Assembly (NCBI GenBank): GCA_947492925.1
Contig: CANLOQ010000003.1
Span: 1 to 64,000, forward strand
Length of the DNA stretch: 64,000 bases
Direction: 5' to 3'
From: an uncultured Sulfitobacter sp.
Lineage (GTDB): Bacteria; Pseudomonadota; Alphaproteobacteria; Rhodobacterales; Rhodobacteraceae
Made by a program: the position numbers and the translations under genes
The notes under the pieces: model-generated
Told to the model about the DNA's origin: nothing
Database searches by the model: none
The model's input: the letters and a program-made list of their open reading frames with translations, nothing else
Part shown: positions 38,560 to 47,891 of the stretch, one piece after another
Layout: each line of letters starts with the position of its first letter
Position numbering within the stretch: the stretch's first letter is position 1

Positions 38560-40179
38560 CTACCCGATCAGCACCTCGCCGAACTCTTCGCGCAGGTTGC
38601 GCTTGAGCACCTTGCCGGTGGCGTTTCGCGGCAATTCATTGGTAAAGACCACACGGTCAGGCACCTGCCATTTGGCGATCTTGCCCTCGAAAACCGCGAG
38701 GATCTCTTCCTCGGACGGGTCCTCGCCCTCGCCCTTGACGGCCACCAGTACGGGCCGTTCGTCCCATTTTTCGTGCCGGGCGCCGATCACCGCGGCATCG
38801 GCCAGTTTGGGGTGTGCAATCGCGATGTTCTCAAGTTCGACCGAAGATATCCATTCACCACCCGATTTGATGATATCCTTTGACCGGTCCTTGATCGTGA
38901 CGTAGCCATCGGGGTCCATTGTTGCGACATCGCCGGTGTCGAACCAGCCGTTGGTCAGCGTTTCCTCGGTAGATTTCTTGAAATAGGCGTCCAGAATCCA
39001 AAGCCCTCGGGTGACCAGATCACCCTGTGCCTTGCCATCGTGCGGCAATGGGTTGCCGTCATCGTCAAGAATTTCCAGTTCGACCCCAAACACCGGGCGC
39101 CCCTGATTTTCACGCAGGCGGTGCTGTTCTTCGATGGGCAGGTCGCGGTGTTTGGCCAGCGGTTGGTTGACCGATCCCAAAGGCGACATTTCCGTCATGC
39201 CCCATGCGTGCACCGTATCCACGCCGTATTCTTCACGGAAGGCAGTGATCATTGACGGTGGGCAGGCGGCCCCCCCCACAACGGTGCGGCGCAGGGTTTC
39301 GAGTTTCGAGCCGATTTTCTTTGCCTCGCCCAGCAGGCCCAGCCAGATTGTGGGTACTCCCAACGCCAGTGTCACGCCGTAGGTGTCGATCAGCTTGACC
39401 AGCGACGGGCCATCCAGCCCCGGCCCCGGCATCACCATCCGCGCACCCGCCATCGCGCAGGCATAGGGTGCACCCCAGGCATTGACGTGGAACATCGGCA
39501 CCACGGGCAGCACTACATCCGAAGCAGATATGCCGACGCTGTCGGTAAAATTGACACCGAAGGAATGCAGGACAGTAGAGCGGTGGGAATAAAGGACGCC
39601 CTTGGGGTTTCCGGTGGTTCCCGATGTATAACAAAGGCTTGAGGCGGTAAATTCATCCATCTGCGGCCACTCGAACGTGGCGTCGCCATCCGCGATCAGA
39701 TCGTCATAGGCAATGATGCCGGGCAATTTATCTGCGGCATCGCCCACCTCGGCCTCCATCAGCACGATGTGTTCCAAATGCTCCAGCTTGTCACGGATCG
39801 CGGCCACCAGCGGCACGAAGGTGGCGTCGATAAACAGTACCTTATCTTCTGCATGGTTCAGGATGTAGACAAGCTGTTCTGGAAACAGCCGCGGATTGAT
39901 CGTGTGGCAGACAAAACCGCCACCCGACACACCGAAATAAATCTCCGTATGGCGCCGGTTGTTCCAGGCAATCGTGCCACAGCGCGCCTGCGGTTCAAGC
40001 CCCAGTTTTGCAAGGGCTGAGGCCAGCTTGCGTGCATTGACGGCGACTTCGCCCCATGTGGTTTCCTCGACCCCGCCGCCGGTGTTGACGGAATAGATCT
40101 CGGATTGGGAATGATAGCGTTCGGCGTGCGAAATCAGACTTGAAATCAGCAAGGGCTGCGACATCATTTGGCCAAGCAT
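38560..40179 (-). CDS. Long-chain fatty-acid--CoA ligase / acyl-CoA synthetase (AMP-binding)
   Basis: A 539-aa ANL-superfamily enzyme that activates a carboxylic acid to acyl-AMP and then acyl-CoA. The P-loop signature YTSGTTGNPKGV lies near residue 182, A5 HAWGMTEMSP near 320, A7 GWFDTGDVA near 410, A8 KDRSKDIIKSGGEWIS near 430 and the catalytic lysine in NATGKVLKR near 525. The start MLGQMMSQPLLIS has GGAGG upstream. Related roseobacter enzymes include DMSP-derived or medium/long-chain acyl ligases; the chain specificity is not visible. Confidence 0.92.
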   Translation of the reverse strand: MLGQMMSQPLLISSLISHAERYHSQSEIYSVNTGGGVEETTWGEVAVNARKLASALAKLGLEPQARCGTIAWNNRRHTEIYFGVSGGGFVCHTINPRLFPEQLVYILNHAEDKVLFIDATFVPLVAAIRDKLEHLEHIVLMEAEVGDAADKLPGIIAYDDLIADGDATFEWPQMDEFTASSLCYTSGTTGNPKGVLYSHRSTVLHSFGVNFTDSVGISASDVVLPVVPMFHVNAWGAPYACAMAGARMVMPGPGLDGPSLVKLIDTYGVTLALGVPTIWLGLLGEAKKIGSKLETLRRTVVGGAACPPSMITAFREEYGVDTVHAWGMTEMSPLGSVNQPLAKHRDLPIEEQHRLRENQGRPVFGVELEILDDDGNPLPHDGKAQGDLVTRGLWILDAYFKKSTEETLTNGWFDTGDVATMDPDGYVTIKDRSKDIIKSGGEWISSVELENIAIAHPKLADAAVIGARHEKWDERPVLVAVKGEGEDPSEEEILAVFEGKIAKWQVPDRVVFTNELPRNATGKVLKRNLREEFGEVLIG

Positions 40180-40289
40180 GGGGGTCCTCCTCAGAACTGT
40201 CCGGGCTAACTTGGACAAAGCTGCGGCATCTTGCAAGCAACTGGTGATGAACCTAACGTCAGTCGAAACGACAGGACAGTTTGAGCACG

Positions 40290-40772
40290 ATGACTTTGAT
40301 TTACAACACACCGCTGAGCGCGGCGCAGCAGGTGGTGGCGGGCGTTGAGGTTCCGCAACCTTTGGCGATCGCAGACAGGGTGCGTTTTTCCGAACTTGAT
40401 CCTCTGAACCATGTCAACAACACGGCTTATATGGAGTGGTTTGAGCGGCTGCGGGTCCGGTATTCGCAGGAATGCGGCATTTCGGATTATGGGGAAACCG
40501 CCGATAATCCGCGCATCGTGATCCGGTCAGGTACTGTGCATTACCGTCAGGAAATGCACATGAACGACGATTACGTTGCCACCTGTGCATGCACCGCCTA
40601 CCGCACCAGTTCTTATTCACTGGCGCAGCAAATCTGGTCCGGCGGCACGCTGCGCGCCACATTCGACTGTGTGATGGTGCATCTCAATCCAGATGGTCCG
40701 GGCAAACGCCCCCTTCCGCCGGCTCTGCTGGATCGGTTTCAGCGCGTGGACGGCGCACAAAAAGAGGTATGA
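40290..40772 (+). CDS. Acyl-CoA thioesterase, 4HBT hotdog family
   Basis: A 160-aa hotdog-fold protein of the 4-hydroxybenzoyl-CoA thioesterase/FadM type: RVRFSELDPLNHVNNTAYMEWFERLR contains the catalytic acidic/Asn region followed by the long central helix. It would hydrolyse acyl-CoA to free acid and CoA. ATG at 40290 is preferred over an in-frame TTG nine bases earlier. It is divergent from the acyl-CoA ligase, with the GNAT gene one base after its stop. Confidence 0.88.
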   Translation: MTLIYNTPLSAAQQVVAGVEVPQPLAIADRVRFSELDPLNHVNNTAYMEWFERLRVRYSQECGISDYGETADNPRIVIRSGTVHYRQEMHMNDDYVATCACTAYRTSSYSLAQQIWSGGTLRATFDCVMVHLNPDGPGKRPLPPALLDRFQRVDGAQKEV

Positions 40773-40773
40773 T

Positions 40774-41223
40774 ATGTCAGAAATAACGATCCGCCCGGTC
40801 CGTGCCGAAGACCGCGCTGCCTGGGACGTGCTGTATCAGGGGTACGCCACTTTCTATAAGGTCGATCAGACCGCCGACATGCGCGACCGTGTTTTTGGCT
40901 GGCTAATGGATGCGGATCACACTTCAAACGGTCTGGTGGCGGAAAACGCGCAAGGAAATCTGATTGGTCTCACGCATTACCGCCCGTTTGTGTCGATGTT
41001 GGGCGCGAACGTCAGCGGATTTCTGGATGATCTGTTCGTAGACCCCGCCGCGCGCGGCTCGGGGGCGGCGCAGGCATTGATCAACGGTGTGGCCGAGGTT
41101 GCGCGCAAAAACGGGTGGGCCAAGGTGCGCTGGATCACGGCGGATGACAATTACCGCGGGCGCAGCGTGTACGACAAACTGGCAACCCGGACGATGTGGA
41201 TCACGTATGACATGGGCGTCTAG
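40774..41223 (+). CDS. GNAT-family N-acetyltransferase
   Basis: A 149-aa GCN5-type acetyltransferase: MSEITIRPVRAEDRAAW start, acetyl-CoA-binding FVDPAARGSGAAQALI (motif A, about residues 89-104) and ITADDNYRGRSVYDKLA near the C-terminus, a pattern of the diamine/polyamine acetyltransferase-like subgroup. The substrate is unproven. It follows the thioesterase gene with a single base between them. Confidence 0.9.
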   Translation: MSEITIRPVRAEDRAAWDVLYQGYATFYKVDQTADMRDRVFGWLMDADHTSNGLVAENAQGNLIGLTHYRPFVSMLGANVSGFLDDLFVDPAARGSGAAQALINGVAEVARKNGWAKVRWITADDNYRGRSVYDKLATRTMWITYDMGV

Positions 41224-41346
41224 GCACCGCAGCAACGGACAGCGTTTTGGGTAACGTGGGGCTTTGCCCACTTTGTGTCTGCCACTGCTGATCCCTGATC
41301 ACATCGTCAGACAGCGTAAGGTGGGCCTGTGGCCCGCCCTGCCAGT

Positions 41347-42939
41347 TCAGTCGCGGTGGCGGATCAGGTAGTCGACCAGCGCCGCGGTTGATCCGTCTTT
41401 ATGTTCGGCGTCCTGCGTGCCTTCGATCACGGGTTGCAAAGATGTGGCAAGCTCTTTGCCCAGTTCTACCCCCCATTGATCGTAGGAATTGATCCCAAGG
41501 ATCACCCCTTCGACAAACACCCGGTGTTCATAAAGCGCAATGATCTGGCCCAGCGTGAACGGATCAAGCCGTTCATAGACCAGCGTGCAGGATGGACGGT
41601 TGCCGGCAAAAACGCGGTGGCGCGCCTGCCGTTCCAGTTCATCCCCGGTCAGCCCCTTGGCTTCCATCAGCTTGCGGGCCTGGGCCAGCGAACGTCCCTG
41701 CATCAGGGCTTCGGATTGGGCCAGACAATTGGCCATCAGCAAATGGTGATGGTGTGTCAGGTCGGCTTCGTGCCCATTGGCCGCAACCATGAACTCGCAC
41801 GGAATGACGCGGGTGCCCTGATGGATCAGCTGGTAGAAAGCGTGCTGCCCGTTTGTGCCCGCCGCCCCCCAGACCACGGGGCCGGTGTGCCGGGGGCTTT
41901 CACTGCCATCCATCATGACGGACTTGCCATTCGATTCCATCTCAAGCTGTTGAAGATAGGCCGGCAGAAGCGCCATCCGCTGATCATAGGGCAGCACAGC
42001 ACGGGTGGCATAGCCGCAGAATTGATTGTGCCAGATCCCCACGAGCGCCAGCATCATCGGCATGTTGTCCAGTGGGTCCGCCGCGCAGAAATGTTGGTCC
42101 ATCGTCTGCGCACCGCGCAAAAAGGCGTCAAAGCCGTCTGGCCCAATGGCGATCATCAGCGACAGCCCGATCGGGCCCCAGACAGAATAGCGCCCGCCGA
42201 CCCAGTCTTCAAAACCAAAGACCTGTTCAGGATCAATGCCAAAATCTGCGGTCTTGTCTTCTGCAGTGCTCAGCGCTGCGAACTGGGTTTTCGGATCCCC
42301 GCCATGATCTTTCATCCAGGCCCGCGCCGTGCGCGCGTTTGTCATCGTCTCTATGGTCGTGAACGTCTTGGAGGCGACAATTACGAGCGTGCTGCGCGCG
42401 TCAAGCCCGCGCAGGGTGTCCGCGATATGCGCGCCGTCCACGTTGGACACGAAATGGCAGCGCGGCCCGTCGTGGTAGGGTGCCAGAGCGGCCACCGCCA
42501 TCGCCGGACCCAGGTCAGACCCACCAATGCCGATGTTGACCACATCGGTGATCTTGCCCGTGCGTATCTTGCGGGCAAATTTGCGCATGCGGCTGAGGGT
42601 CACGCGCACCTCGGGCATCACGTCGGTGCCCTCTACCAGCACCGGGCCGCCATCGATGTTGCGCAAAGCGGTGTGCAGCACGGCCCGCCCTTCTGTGTCG
42701 TTGATCTTGTCGCCCCGGAACAATGCGTCACGCTTTGCCGCCACGCCGCTGGCCTCGGCCAGATGCAACAGATCAGCACGGGTATCGCGGTCAATGTTTG
42801 TCTTGGCATAGTCAAAGCGCATGTGCTGGGTCGTCACGGCGAAATCATCCGCGCGCATTTGATCTTCGAACAGGGCCAGAATGGGTCTGTCGGTGATTGC
42901 CTCTTGCCGGGTGAGCAAGGTCTGCCAAATATCCATCAT
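41347..42939 (-). CDS. pgi: Glucose-6-phosphate isomerase
   Basis: A 530-aa enzyme interconverting glucose-6-phosphate and fructose-6-phosphate. Sugar-phosphate isomerase signatures are present: [14 protein letters not shown] near residue 137, [13 protein letters not shown] near 187 and [14 protein letters not shown] near 492. The start sits on ATGATG overlapping the pgl stop (ATGA or TGATG), so the first residue is uncertain by one codon. It is the third gene of the zwf-pgl-pgi operon feeding the Entner-Doudoroff and pentose phosphate routes. Confidence 0.96.
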   Translation of the reverse strand: MMDIWQTLLTRQEAITDRPILALFEDQMRADDFAVTTQHMRFDYAKTNIDRDTRADLLHLAEASGVAAKRDALFRGDKINDTEGRAVLHTALRNIDGGPVLVEGTDVMPEVRVTLSRMRKFARKIRTGKITDVVNIGIGGSDLGPAMAVAALAPYHDGPRCHFVSNVDGAHIADTLRGLDARSTLVIVASKTFTTIETMTNARTARAWMKDHGGDPKTQFAALSTAEDKTADFGIDPEQVFGFEDWVGGRYSVWGPIGLSLMIAIGPDGFDAFLRGAQTMDQHFCAADPLDNMPMMLALVGIWHNQFCGYATRAVLPYDQRMALLPAYLQQLEMESNGKSVMMDGSESPRHTGPVVWGAAGTNGQHAFYQLIHQGTRVIPCEFMVAANGHEADLTHHHHLLMANCLAQSEALMQGRSLAQARKLMEAKGLTGDELERQARHRVFAGNRPSCTLVYERLDPFTLGQIIALYEHRVFVEGVILGINSYDQWGVELGKELATSLQPVIEGTQDAEHKDGSTAALVDYLIRHRD

Positions 42940-43607
42940 GCGGCCCAATGTACTGTGCCGCCGCCCAGAACAGCAGCGATCGGTGCCTCTTCGGGCGGGA
43001 GCGTCTGCGCGTGTTCAAGTGCGTCGCGCTTGTCGGTGCCAAAAATCACCAGATGTGTGGACATCGCGCCTTTCAGCGCGGCGGCCGAAAGTGTCACGCG
43101 CGTCATATCCTGTGAAGCGGGCTGTACCGCGCAGAGGTTTGGCGCACCGTTGGCCATCGCCTCGGCCAATCCCTGTCCGCCCGGAAACAGCGAAGCGGTG
43201 TGCATGTCCGCACCCATGCCAAGCAGCAACACTGAAATTGGCAGTTCAGCGTCAAGCGTGGGGGCAACTTTTGCCGCCCCGTCGGTGGCGGACAGGCCCG
43301 GCTGATAGTAGGGCACAAACTGCGCCCGAGCGGCGTGATCCGTCAGCAAATGCCTCTTTACCAACCGCGCGTTGGAATGGCTGTTGTCTTCATCAACCCA
43401 ACGCTCGTCCGTCAGCAAAACATGCACGCGGTCCCAGTCCAGTTCCGTCGCGCTCATCAAATCAAAGATCGGTGCAGGTGTGGTGCCGCCGGGGACCGCA
43501 AAAGAGGCCACATCATGCATGTTCAGACATTTGCGCAGTTCGCCCGCAAGGATGTTGGCCGCGGACATGGTCAGCATCTCCCGGTCCGGATATTCGATCA
43601 GGTTCAT
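42936..43607 (-). CDS. pgl: 6-phosphogluconolactonase
   Basis: A 223-aa DevB/SOL-type lactonase that hydrolyses 6-phosphogluconolactone made by Zwf. Recognisable motifs are [16 protein letters not shown] near residue 38, [19 protein letters not shown] near 64 and [16 protein letters not shown] near 125. The start [12 protein letters not shown] at 43605-43607 overlaps the zwf stop by four bases (ATGA). Confidence 0.95.
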   Translation of the reverse strand: MNLIEYPDREMLTMSAANILAGELRKCLNMHDVASFAVPGGTTPAPIFDLMSATELDWDRVHVLLTDERWVDEDNSHSNARLVKRHLLTDHAARAQFVPYYQPGLSATDGAAKVAPTLDAELPISVLLLGMGADMHTASLFPGGQGLAEAMANGAPNLCAVQPASQDMTRVTLSAAALKGAMSTHLVIFGTDKRDALEHAQTLPPEEAPIAAVLGGGTVHWAA

Positions 43608-45100
43608 GGTGCCACCTCTCGCCATTCACGGCCATCGCGCCGCATCAGTTCTCTTGAATCAACCGTGCCGTCCGACCCGCTGTCATAGGGTTTGGGCACT
43701 TCGCCGCGTGTCTGCCAGCCCTGAATGATAGGGTCCGTCCATGCCCATGCGGCTTCTACCTCGTCCCCGCGCATGAACAGGGTCTGGTTGCCCCGGATCA
43801 CATCCATGATCAGCCGCTCATAGGCATCGACCTGTTCGGCATCATCCCCCAAGGCTTCGGAAAAGGTCATGTCAAGCGGCACGTCAATCAGGCGCATGCC
43901 ACCCGGTCCGGGCTCTTTGATCGTCACACCAAGTGTGATGCCTTCGTTGGGTTGAAGCCGGATCGACAGCACATTGCGGTGCTGTCCGGCCTCGGCACCA
44001 AAGATGCTGTGCGGTGTTTCCTTAAAGACCACAGTAATTTCGGAGGATCGCGCGCTCATCCGTTTGCCGGTGCGCATGTAGAACGGAGTGCCCGACCACC
44101 GCCAGTTGCTGATGTGCGTTTTGAGTGCCACGAAACTTTCCGTTTTCGACCGTGGGTCACCGACGGCCTCACGGTAGCTTGGATGGGCATTTTCATCGCC
44201 TGCCTCAGCCTCATACTGGCCGCGCACGATGTGATGGGGCAACACCGGGTCCAGCGCACGAATAACCTTGAGTTTCTCATCGCGCACCGCATCGGGGTCA
44301 AAGCGCGCGGGCGGTTCCATCGCAATCAGGCACAGAAGCTGCATCAGGTGGTTTTGCACCATATCGCGCATCGCACCTGACTTGTCATAATACTCCCCGC
44401 GCCCGCCGACGCCCACGGTTTCGGCCACCGTGATCTGAATGTGATCGACATATTGCGCGTTCCACAGAGGTTCAAACAACATATTGCCAAAGCGCACGGC
44501 CATCAGGTTTTGTACTGTCTCTTTCCCCAGATAATGATCTATGCGGTAAATCTGGTCTTCTTCAAAATACCGCGCGAGGGTTGCGTTCAGCTCCTTTGCG
44601 GTTTCAAGGTCGCGGCCAAAGGGTTTTTCAACCACGATCCGCGCATCCGAATTGGCCATGCCCCACTGCTGCAGCCGTTCCGCAAGATCACCAAAAAGCG
44701 CGGGGGATACCGAGAAATAATAGGCCTCAACCTTGCCGGTGCCTTTCATGAGTTCCTGCAATTCTGACCAACCGGCTTCGCCGCGCGCATCAATGGTGAC
44801 ATAAAGAATCCGCGACAAAAACGATTTTAGCGTGTCCGCACTGCCTTTTGTTTGCCCCCCGAATTCAGCGATGGCGTCTGAAACCATCTTTCGATACGCG
44901 TCGCTGTCCATGTCGCCTCGCGCCGCCCCGATGATGCGGGCATCACGGGGCATCTGGCCCGCGATGAACCGGCGATAAAGCCCCGGCAGGATTTTGCGCC
45001 GTGCCAGATCGCCGGTTCCGCCAAAGATCACCAGATCGAAAGGATCAACGGGAATGACCCGCGATTCAATATGGGGCATTGCTTCGTAGCGGTTGGTCAT
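43604..45100 (-). CDS. zwf: Glucose-6-phosphate 1-dehydrogenase
   Basis: A 498-aa NADP-linked enzyme at the entry of the Entner-Doudoroff and pentose phosphate pathways. The Rossmann motif FGGTGDLARRKILPGLY lies near residue 25 and the substrate-binding RIDHYLGKE near 187. ATG at 45098-45100 was chosen because AAGGA lies eight bases upstream; ATGs six codons earlier and seven later also exist. It is first in the operon, with a candidate operator over its predicted promoter. Confidence 0.96.
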   Translation of the reverse strand: MTNRYEAMPHIESRVIPVDPFDLVIFGGTGDLARRKILPGLYRRFIAGQMPRDARIIGAARGDMDSDAYRKMVSDAIAEFGGQTKGSADTLKSFLSRILYVTIDARGEAGWSELQELMKGTGKVEAYYFSVSPALFGDLAERLQQWGMANSDARIVVEKPFGRDLETAKELNATLARYFEEDQIYRIDHYLGKETVQNLMAVRFGNMLFEPLWNAQYVDHIQITVAETVGVGGRGEYYDKSGAMRDMVQNHLMQLLCLIAMEPPARFDPDAVRDEKLKVIRALDPVLPHHIVRGQYEAEAGDENAHPSYREAVGDPRSKTESFVALKTHISNWRWSGTPFYMRTGKRMSARSSEITVVFKETPHSIFGAEAGQHRNVLSIRLQPNEGITLGVTIKEPGPGGMRLIDVPLDMTFSEALGDDAEQVDAYERLIMDVIRGNQTLFMRGDEVEAAWAWTDPIIQGWQTRGEVPKPYDSGSDGTVDSRELMRRDGREWREVAP

Positions 45101-45135
45101 GTCGTTTGTCCTTGCCATGTGCCTGTCTGGCTAAT

Positions 45136-45173
45136 TGTTAGCGGTAACATACCGGTTTTTCCCCGCTTCACAA
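45136..45173 (-). promoter_or_regulatory. zwf operon promoter with LacI/GntR-type palindrome
   Basis: The near-perfect palindrome TGTTAGCGGTAACA (45136-45149) has the shape of operators used by LacI-family sugar regulators. On the minus strand it overlaps a possible -10 TATGTT (45146-45151), 16 bases after TTGTGA (45168-45173). It lies 36 bases before the zwf start. The symmetry is seen; the regulator is inferred and no LacI-type gene is in the window. Confidence 0.6.
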
Positions 45174-45299
45174 GACTGTGGTTGGTGCGCTCATGGGCTT
45201 TTCATTATGCAGGCAATACCGTAGCACACGGGGCAACATGCACCGCAATCGGACCGGGATCAATCGCGTCCGTGGGGCAAATCAGAACGGAGATCGGGC

Positions 45300-46259
45300 A
45301 TGAAAGACCTCGACGCGCGCAGCACTGACGCAAACATCGGCAAATTCATGGATCCTGCCCTGACGGCCAAGGGTGAGGCACGTGCAACGGTGCGCCTTGA
45401 GAATGCGCAGACGCTTTGGTTCAACACGGGCACGCTGTGCAACATTGAGTGCGTGAACTGCTATATTGCGTCCAGCCCTACCAATGACGCGCTGGTCTAT
45501 ATCACGAAGGACGAAGTGCGCGACTACCTTGATCAGATCGAGACCCGTGGCTGGCCGGTTCGCGAGATCGCCTTTACCGGCGGTGAGCCTTTCATGAATC
45601 CCCAGATGATCGACATGGCCGAAGCCGCGCTTGAACGCGGGTTCGAGGTGCTGATCCTGACCAACGCGATGCGTCCGATGATGCGAAAATCAATGCAACA
45701 GGGACTGCTGCGCCTTAACAGCGCCTTTCCGGGCAAGATGACCTTGCGCATCTCGGTCGATCACTACAGGGCCGATTTGCACGACGCAGAACGCGGTGCG
45801 GGTGCCTTTGATAAAACCCTTACGGGCATGAAATGGCTGCGCGACAATGGATTTCGGATGGCGGTTGCGGGCCGTTCTGTGTTTGGTGACAGCGATGCAG
45901 ACAGCCGCGCGGGCTATGCGGCATTCTTTGCCGAACACGGCTTTGACATCGACGCGCACAACCCCGGCATGACGGTCCTGTTCCCTGAAATGGATGAAAC
46001 GGTTGAAGTGCCCGAGATCACGACAGCCTGTTGGGGCATCCTTAATAAATCACCCGACGCGGTGATGTGCGCATCCTCGCGCATGGTCGTCAAACGCAAA
46101 GGTGCCGCGACACCTTCGGTACTGGCCTGCACGCTTTTGCCTTACGCACCGGAATTTGAACTGGGCACAACGCTTGAGCAGGCAGAGCAGGACGTGGCGC
46201 TTAATCATCCCCATTGCGCCAAATTCTGTGTGCTCGGCGGGGCGAGCTGCTCTGCCTGA
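45300..46259 (+). CDS. Radical SAM protein with a cysteine-rich C-terminus, function unknown
   Basis: A 319-aa radical SAM protein. The [4Fe-4S]/SAM motif is C47-x3-C51-x2-C54 (TLCNIECVNCY), with the glycine-rich FTGGEP motif at about residues 92-97. The C-terminal third holds six further cysteines (about residues 244, 257, 277, 306, 310 and 317) in a SPASM/Twitch-like spacing, so one or more auxiliary clusters are likely. No peptide precursor or modifying partner is adjacent: zwf is divergent on the left and a DUF2855 gene converges on the right. The reaction is unknown. GGAG precedes the ATG. Confidence 0.88.
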   Translation: MKDLDARSTDANIGKFMDPALTAKGEARATVRLENAQTLWFNTGTLCNIECVNCYIASSPTNDALVYITKDEVRDYLDQIETRGWPVREIAFTGGEPFMNPQMIDMAEAALERGFEVLILTNAMRPMMRKSMQQGLLRLNSAFPGKMTLRISVDHYRADLHDAERGAGAFDKTLTGMKWLRDNGFRMAVAGRSVFGDSDADSRAGYAAFFAEHGFDIDAHNPGMTVLFPEMDETVEVPEITTACWGILNKSPDAVMCASSRMVVKRKGAATPSVLACTLLPYAPEFELGTTLEQAEQDVALNHPHCAKFCVLGGASCSA

Positions 46260-46265
46260 ACCGGG

Positions 46266-47330
46266 TTAGAGCCGGATCACATGTCCTTCGCTTGGGTTTG
46301 ACGTGCCGTTGGCAAGATCGCGATACACCGCCGGGGCGGCATCCAGACCTTTGTGAACCTTCACGCTCAGCCAATCAGACGCTTCGTCTGCCAGCCGCAT
46401 GAAAGCGTCGGTGATCCGGCGGTCTATCTCTCCTGCGCCCCACTCCTTGCGGCGTTTGGCGATCTGTGCGGGCGCAAAGAAGAATTCCGGTTTGACGCCT
46501 TCCAGCTCCACTGCCGGATTGAATGCATCCCAATGGCTGATACCGACAGCGGCAGAGTGTTTCAGATGTGATCCCAGATGTGCATGCAACGCCACTTTGA
46601 CATCGGCATTGCCGGACATGTCGACATAGACCGCATCGCGACTCGGCAGTTGTTCAATATTATCGTAGGTCAACACGGTGTCGCATGCCCCCAGACCTTG
46701 TACAAACGCCCGGTTCCGCGCCGAGGTCAGGCCGATAATCTGGAAATCCCGCGCGGTATTTTCGGCCAGGTATTTGCACAAGCCCAGCCCGGTCTTGGAC
46801 GATGCAGAGCCGACGATTATTTGCTTTGCGCCAAAGCGCTGGTTGTCCTCAAGCCAGTCCGACAGCAAATAGGACGTGGCCAACAAGGGTTGTAACACCG
46901 AACGGATGTGGTCCTGCTCCGGTGTGGTATCGCCGACGGGCACGTAGGAATTATAGACGGCGGGCAAGTCGATCCGGTGTGGTGCCACATCCGTGACATT
47001 GCCACGCGATGAAACCTCGGGCGTGATAATCAGACTTTCGGCCATCGGGTAAAAGCCATAAAGCCGCGTGCCGACCGCCAGCGCATCTGCGCGGCTATCT
47101 GTCACCCGCGCCACCCCCCAGACAGGCACAAGCCCTTGTCCCGGTATATCCGTCGGAAAGAACTTCCAGTAGCCAATGGCAAAGCCGGATGCGGCATAGG
47201 TCACGTTGTTGGCTGTCAGCGCGAAGCTTTCCAGCGTCAGGCGTGCCTCGCCCTGCTCCAAGGCGGCCTCTGCCGTGGCGTCCATCTGTGTGTCGGTGAT
47301 CTTCTGCTGGTCTGTCAAAACGCGCTTCAT
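46266..47330 (-). CDS. DUF2855-family protein (MDR/quinone-reductase-like)
   Basis: A 354-aa protein with a GroES-like N-terminal half (LTANNVTYAASGFAIGYW) and a Rossmann-type nucleotide-binding half (IIVGSASSKTGLGLCKYL), distantly related to medium-chain dehydrogenases and assigned by pattern to DUF2855. It lacks the usual zinc ligands. The substrate is unknown. It converges on the radical SAM gene with six bases between the stops. Confidence 0.85.
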   Translation of the reverse strand: MKRVLTDQQKITDTQMDATAEAALEQGEARLTLESFALTANNVTYAASGFAIGYWKFFPTDIPGQGLVPVWGVARVTDSRADALAVGTRLYGFYPMAESLIITPEVSSRGNVTDVAPHRIDLPAVYNSYVPVGDTTPEQDHIRSVLQPLLATSYLLSDWLEDNQRFGAKQIIVGSASSKTGLGLCKYLAENTARDFQIIGLTSARNRAFVQGLGACDTVLTYDNIEQLPSRDAVYVDMSGNADVKVALHAHLGSHLKHSAAVGISHWDAFNPAVELEGVKPEFFFAPAQIAKRRKEWGAGEIDRRITDAFMRLADEASDWLSVKVHKGLDAAPAVYRDLANGTSNPSEGHVIRL

Positions 47331-47432
47331 GTCGTGCCTTTCCTTGGTCTGGCGTCATCCTAGACCATGAGACACGCGCAATTCGCGTAAAAAATCATTC
47401 GACGTTGCGGCATATGCCGGCGGGTCGGGCCA

Positions 47433-47702
47433 TCAGTGCAGTGTGAATTCGCCCACCTGATTGTGCCATGTACCGGCCCCGATCATCTTGCGATGGGTAA
47501 AGCGCACGGAATGCAATGGGCCCTCGATCTCTTTTTGCCAGAATTCGACAAATTCGAACAGTTTCGGATGATCCGGTGCCAGATCATAGTCCTGCCAGAT
47601 ATAGCTGTTCAGGACATGGGTATAGTCTGGCATGTGATAGAAAAACTCTGCCGTGGTCAGCCCGTATCCATTGAGCATCAACTCGGTCTCGGATGGGGTC
47701 AT
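47433..47702 (-). CDS. usg: Usg family protein
   Basis: An 89-aa soluble protein, rich in aromatic residues (Y-H-M-P-D-Y-x-x-V-L-N-x-Y-I-W-Q-D-Y-D-L-A-P-D-H-P pattern in the first 45 residues), matching the alphaproteobacterial Usg/COG5425 family named for its position near tryptophan genes in some species. The molecular function is unknown. No trp gene is nearby here. It is divergent from gyrA. Confidence 0.85.
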   Translation of the reverse strand: MTPSETELMLNGYGLTTAEFFYHMPDYTHVLNSYIWQDYDLAPDHPKLFEFVEFWQKEIEGPLHSVRFTHRKMIGAGTWHNQVGEFTLH

Positions 47703-47891
47703 TTTGACCTCCCTTTTTGCTGCTGTGGCTCCAACCTGTCACAAACCAATTACTTTTCAATAAAAACAAAATCTTGGACGTCGCACCCTCGTTTAACCGA
47801 TGCAACGGGGCCACAGCCATTGCACCTTATCTGTGCTTCCTGCTATAAAAACCACAAGATATAGAGCGCCCCAAAGAGCAGAGCATTTTAC

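Noticed and set aside
41256-41274. Short hairpin GTGGG/CCCAC followed by TTT after the acetyltransferase gene
   Set aside because: The five-pair stem and three T are too weak to call a terminator with confidence, though the position is suitable.
41401-43305. 634-codon open frame on the plus strand
   Set aside because: Antisense to pgi and pgl. No domain pattern and no ribosome-binding site; a codon-bias shadow.
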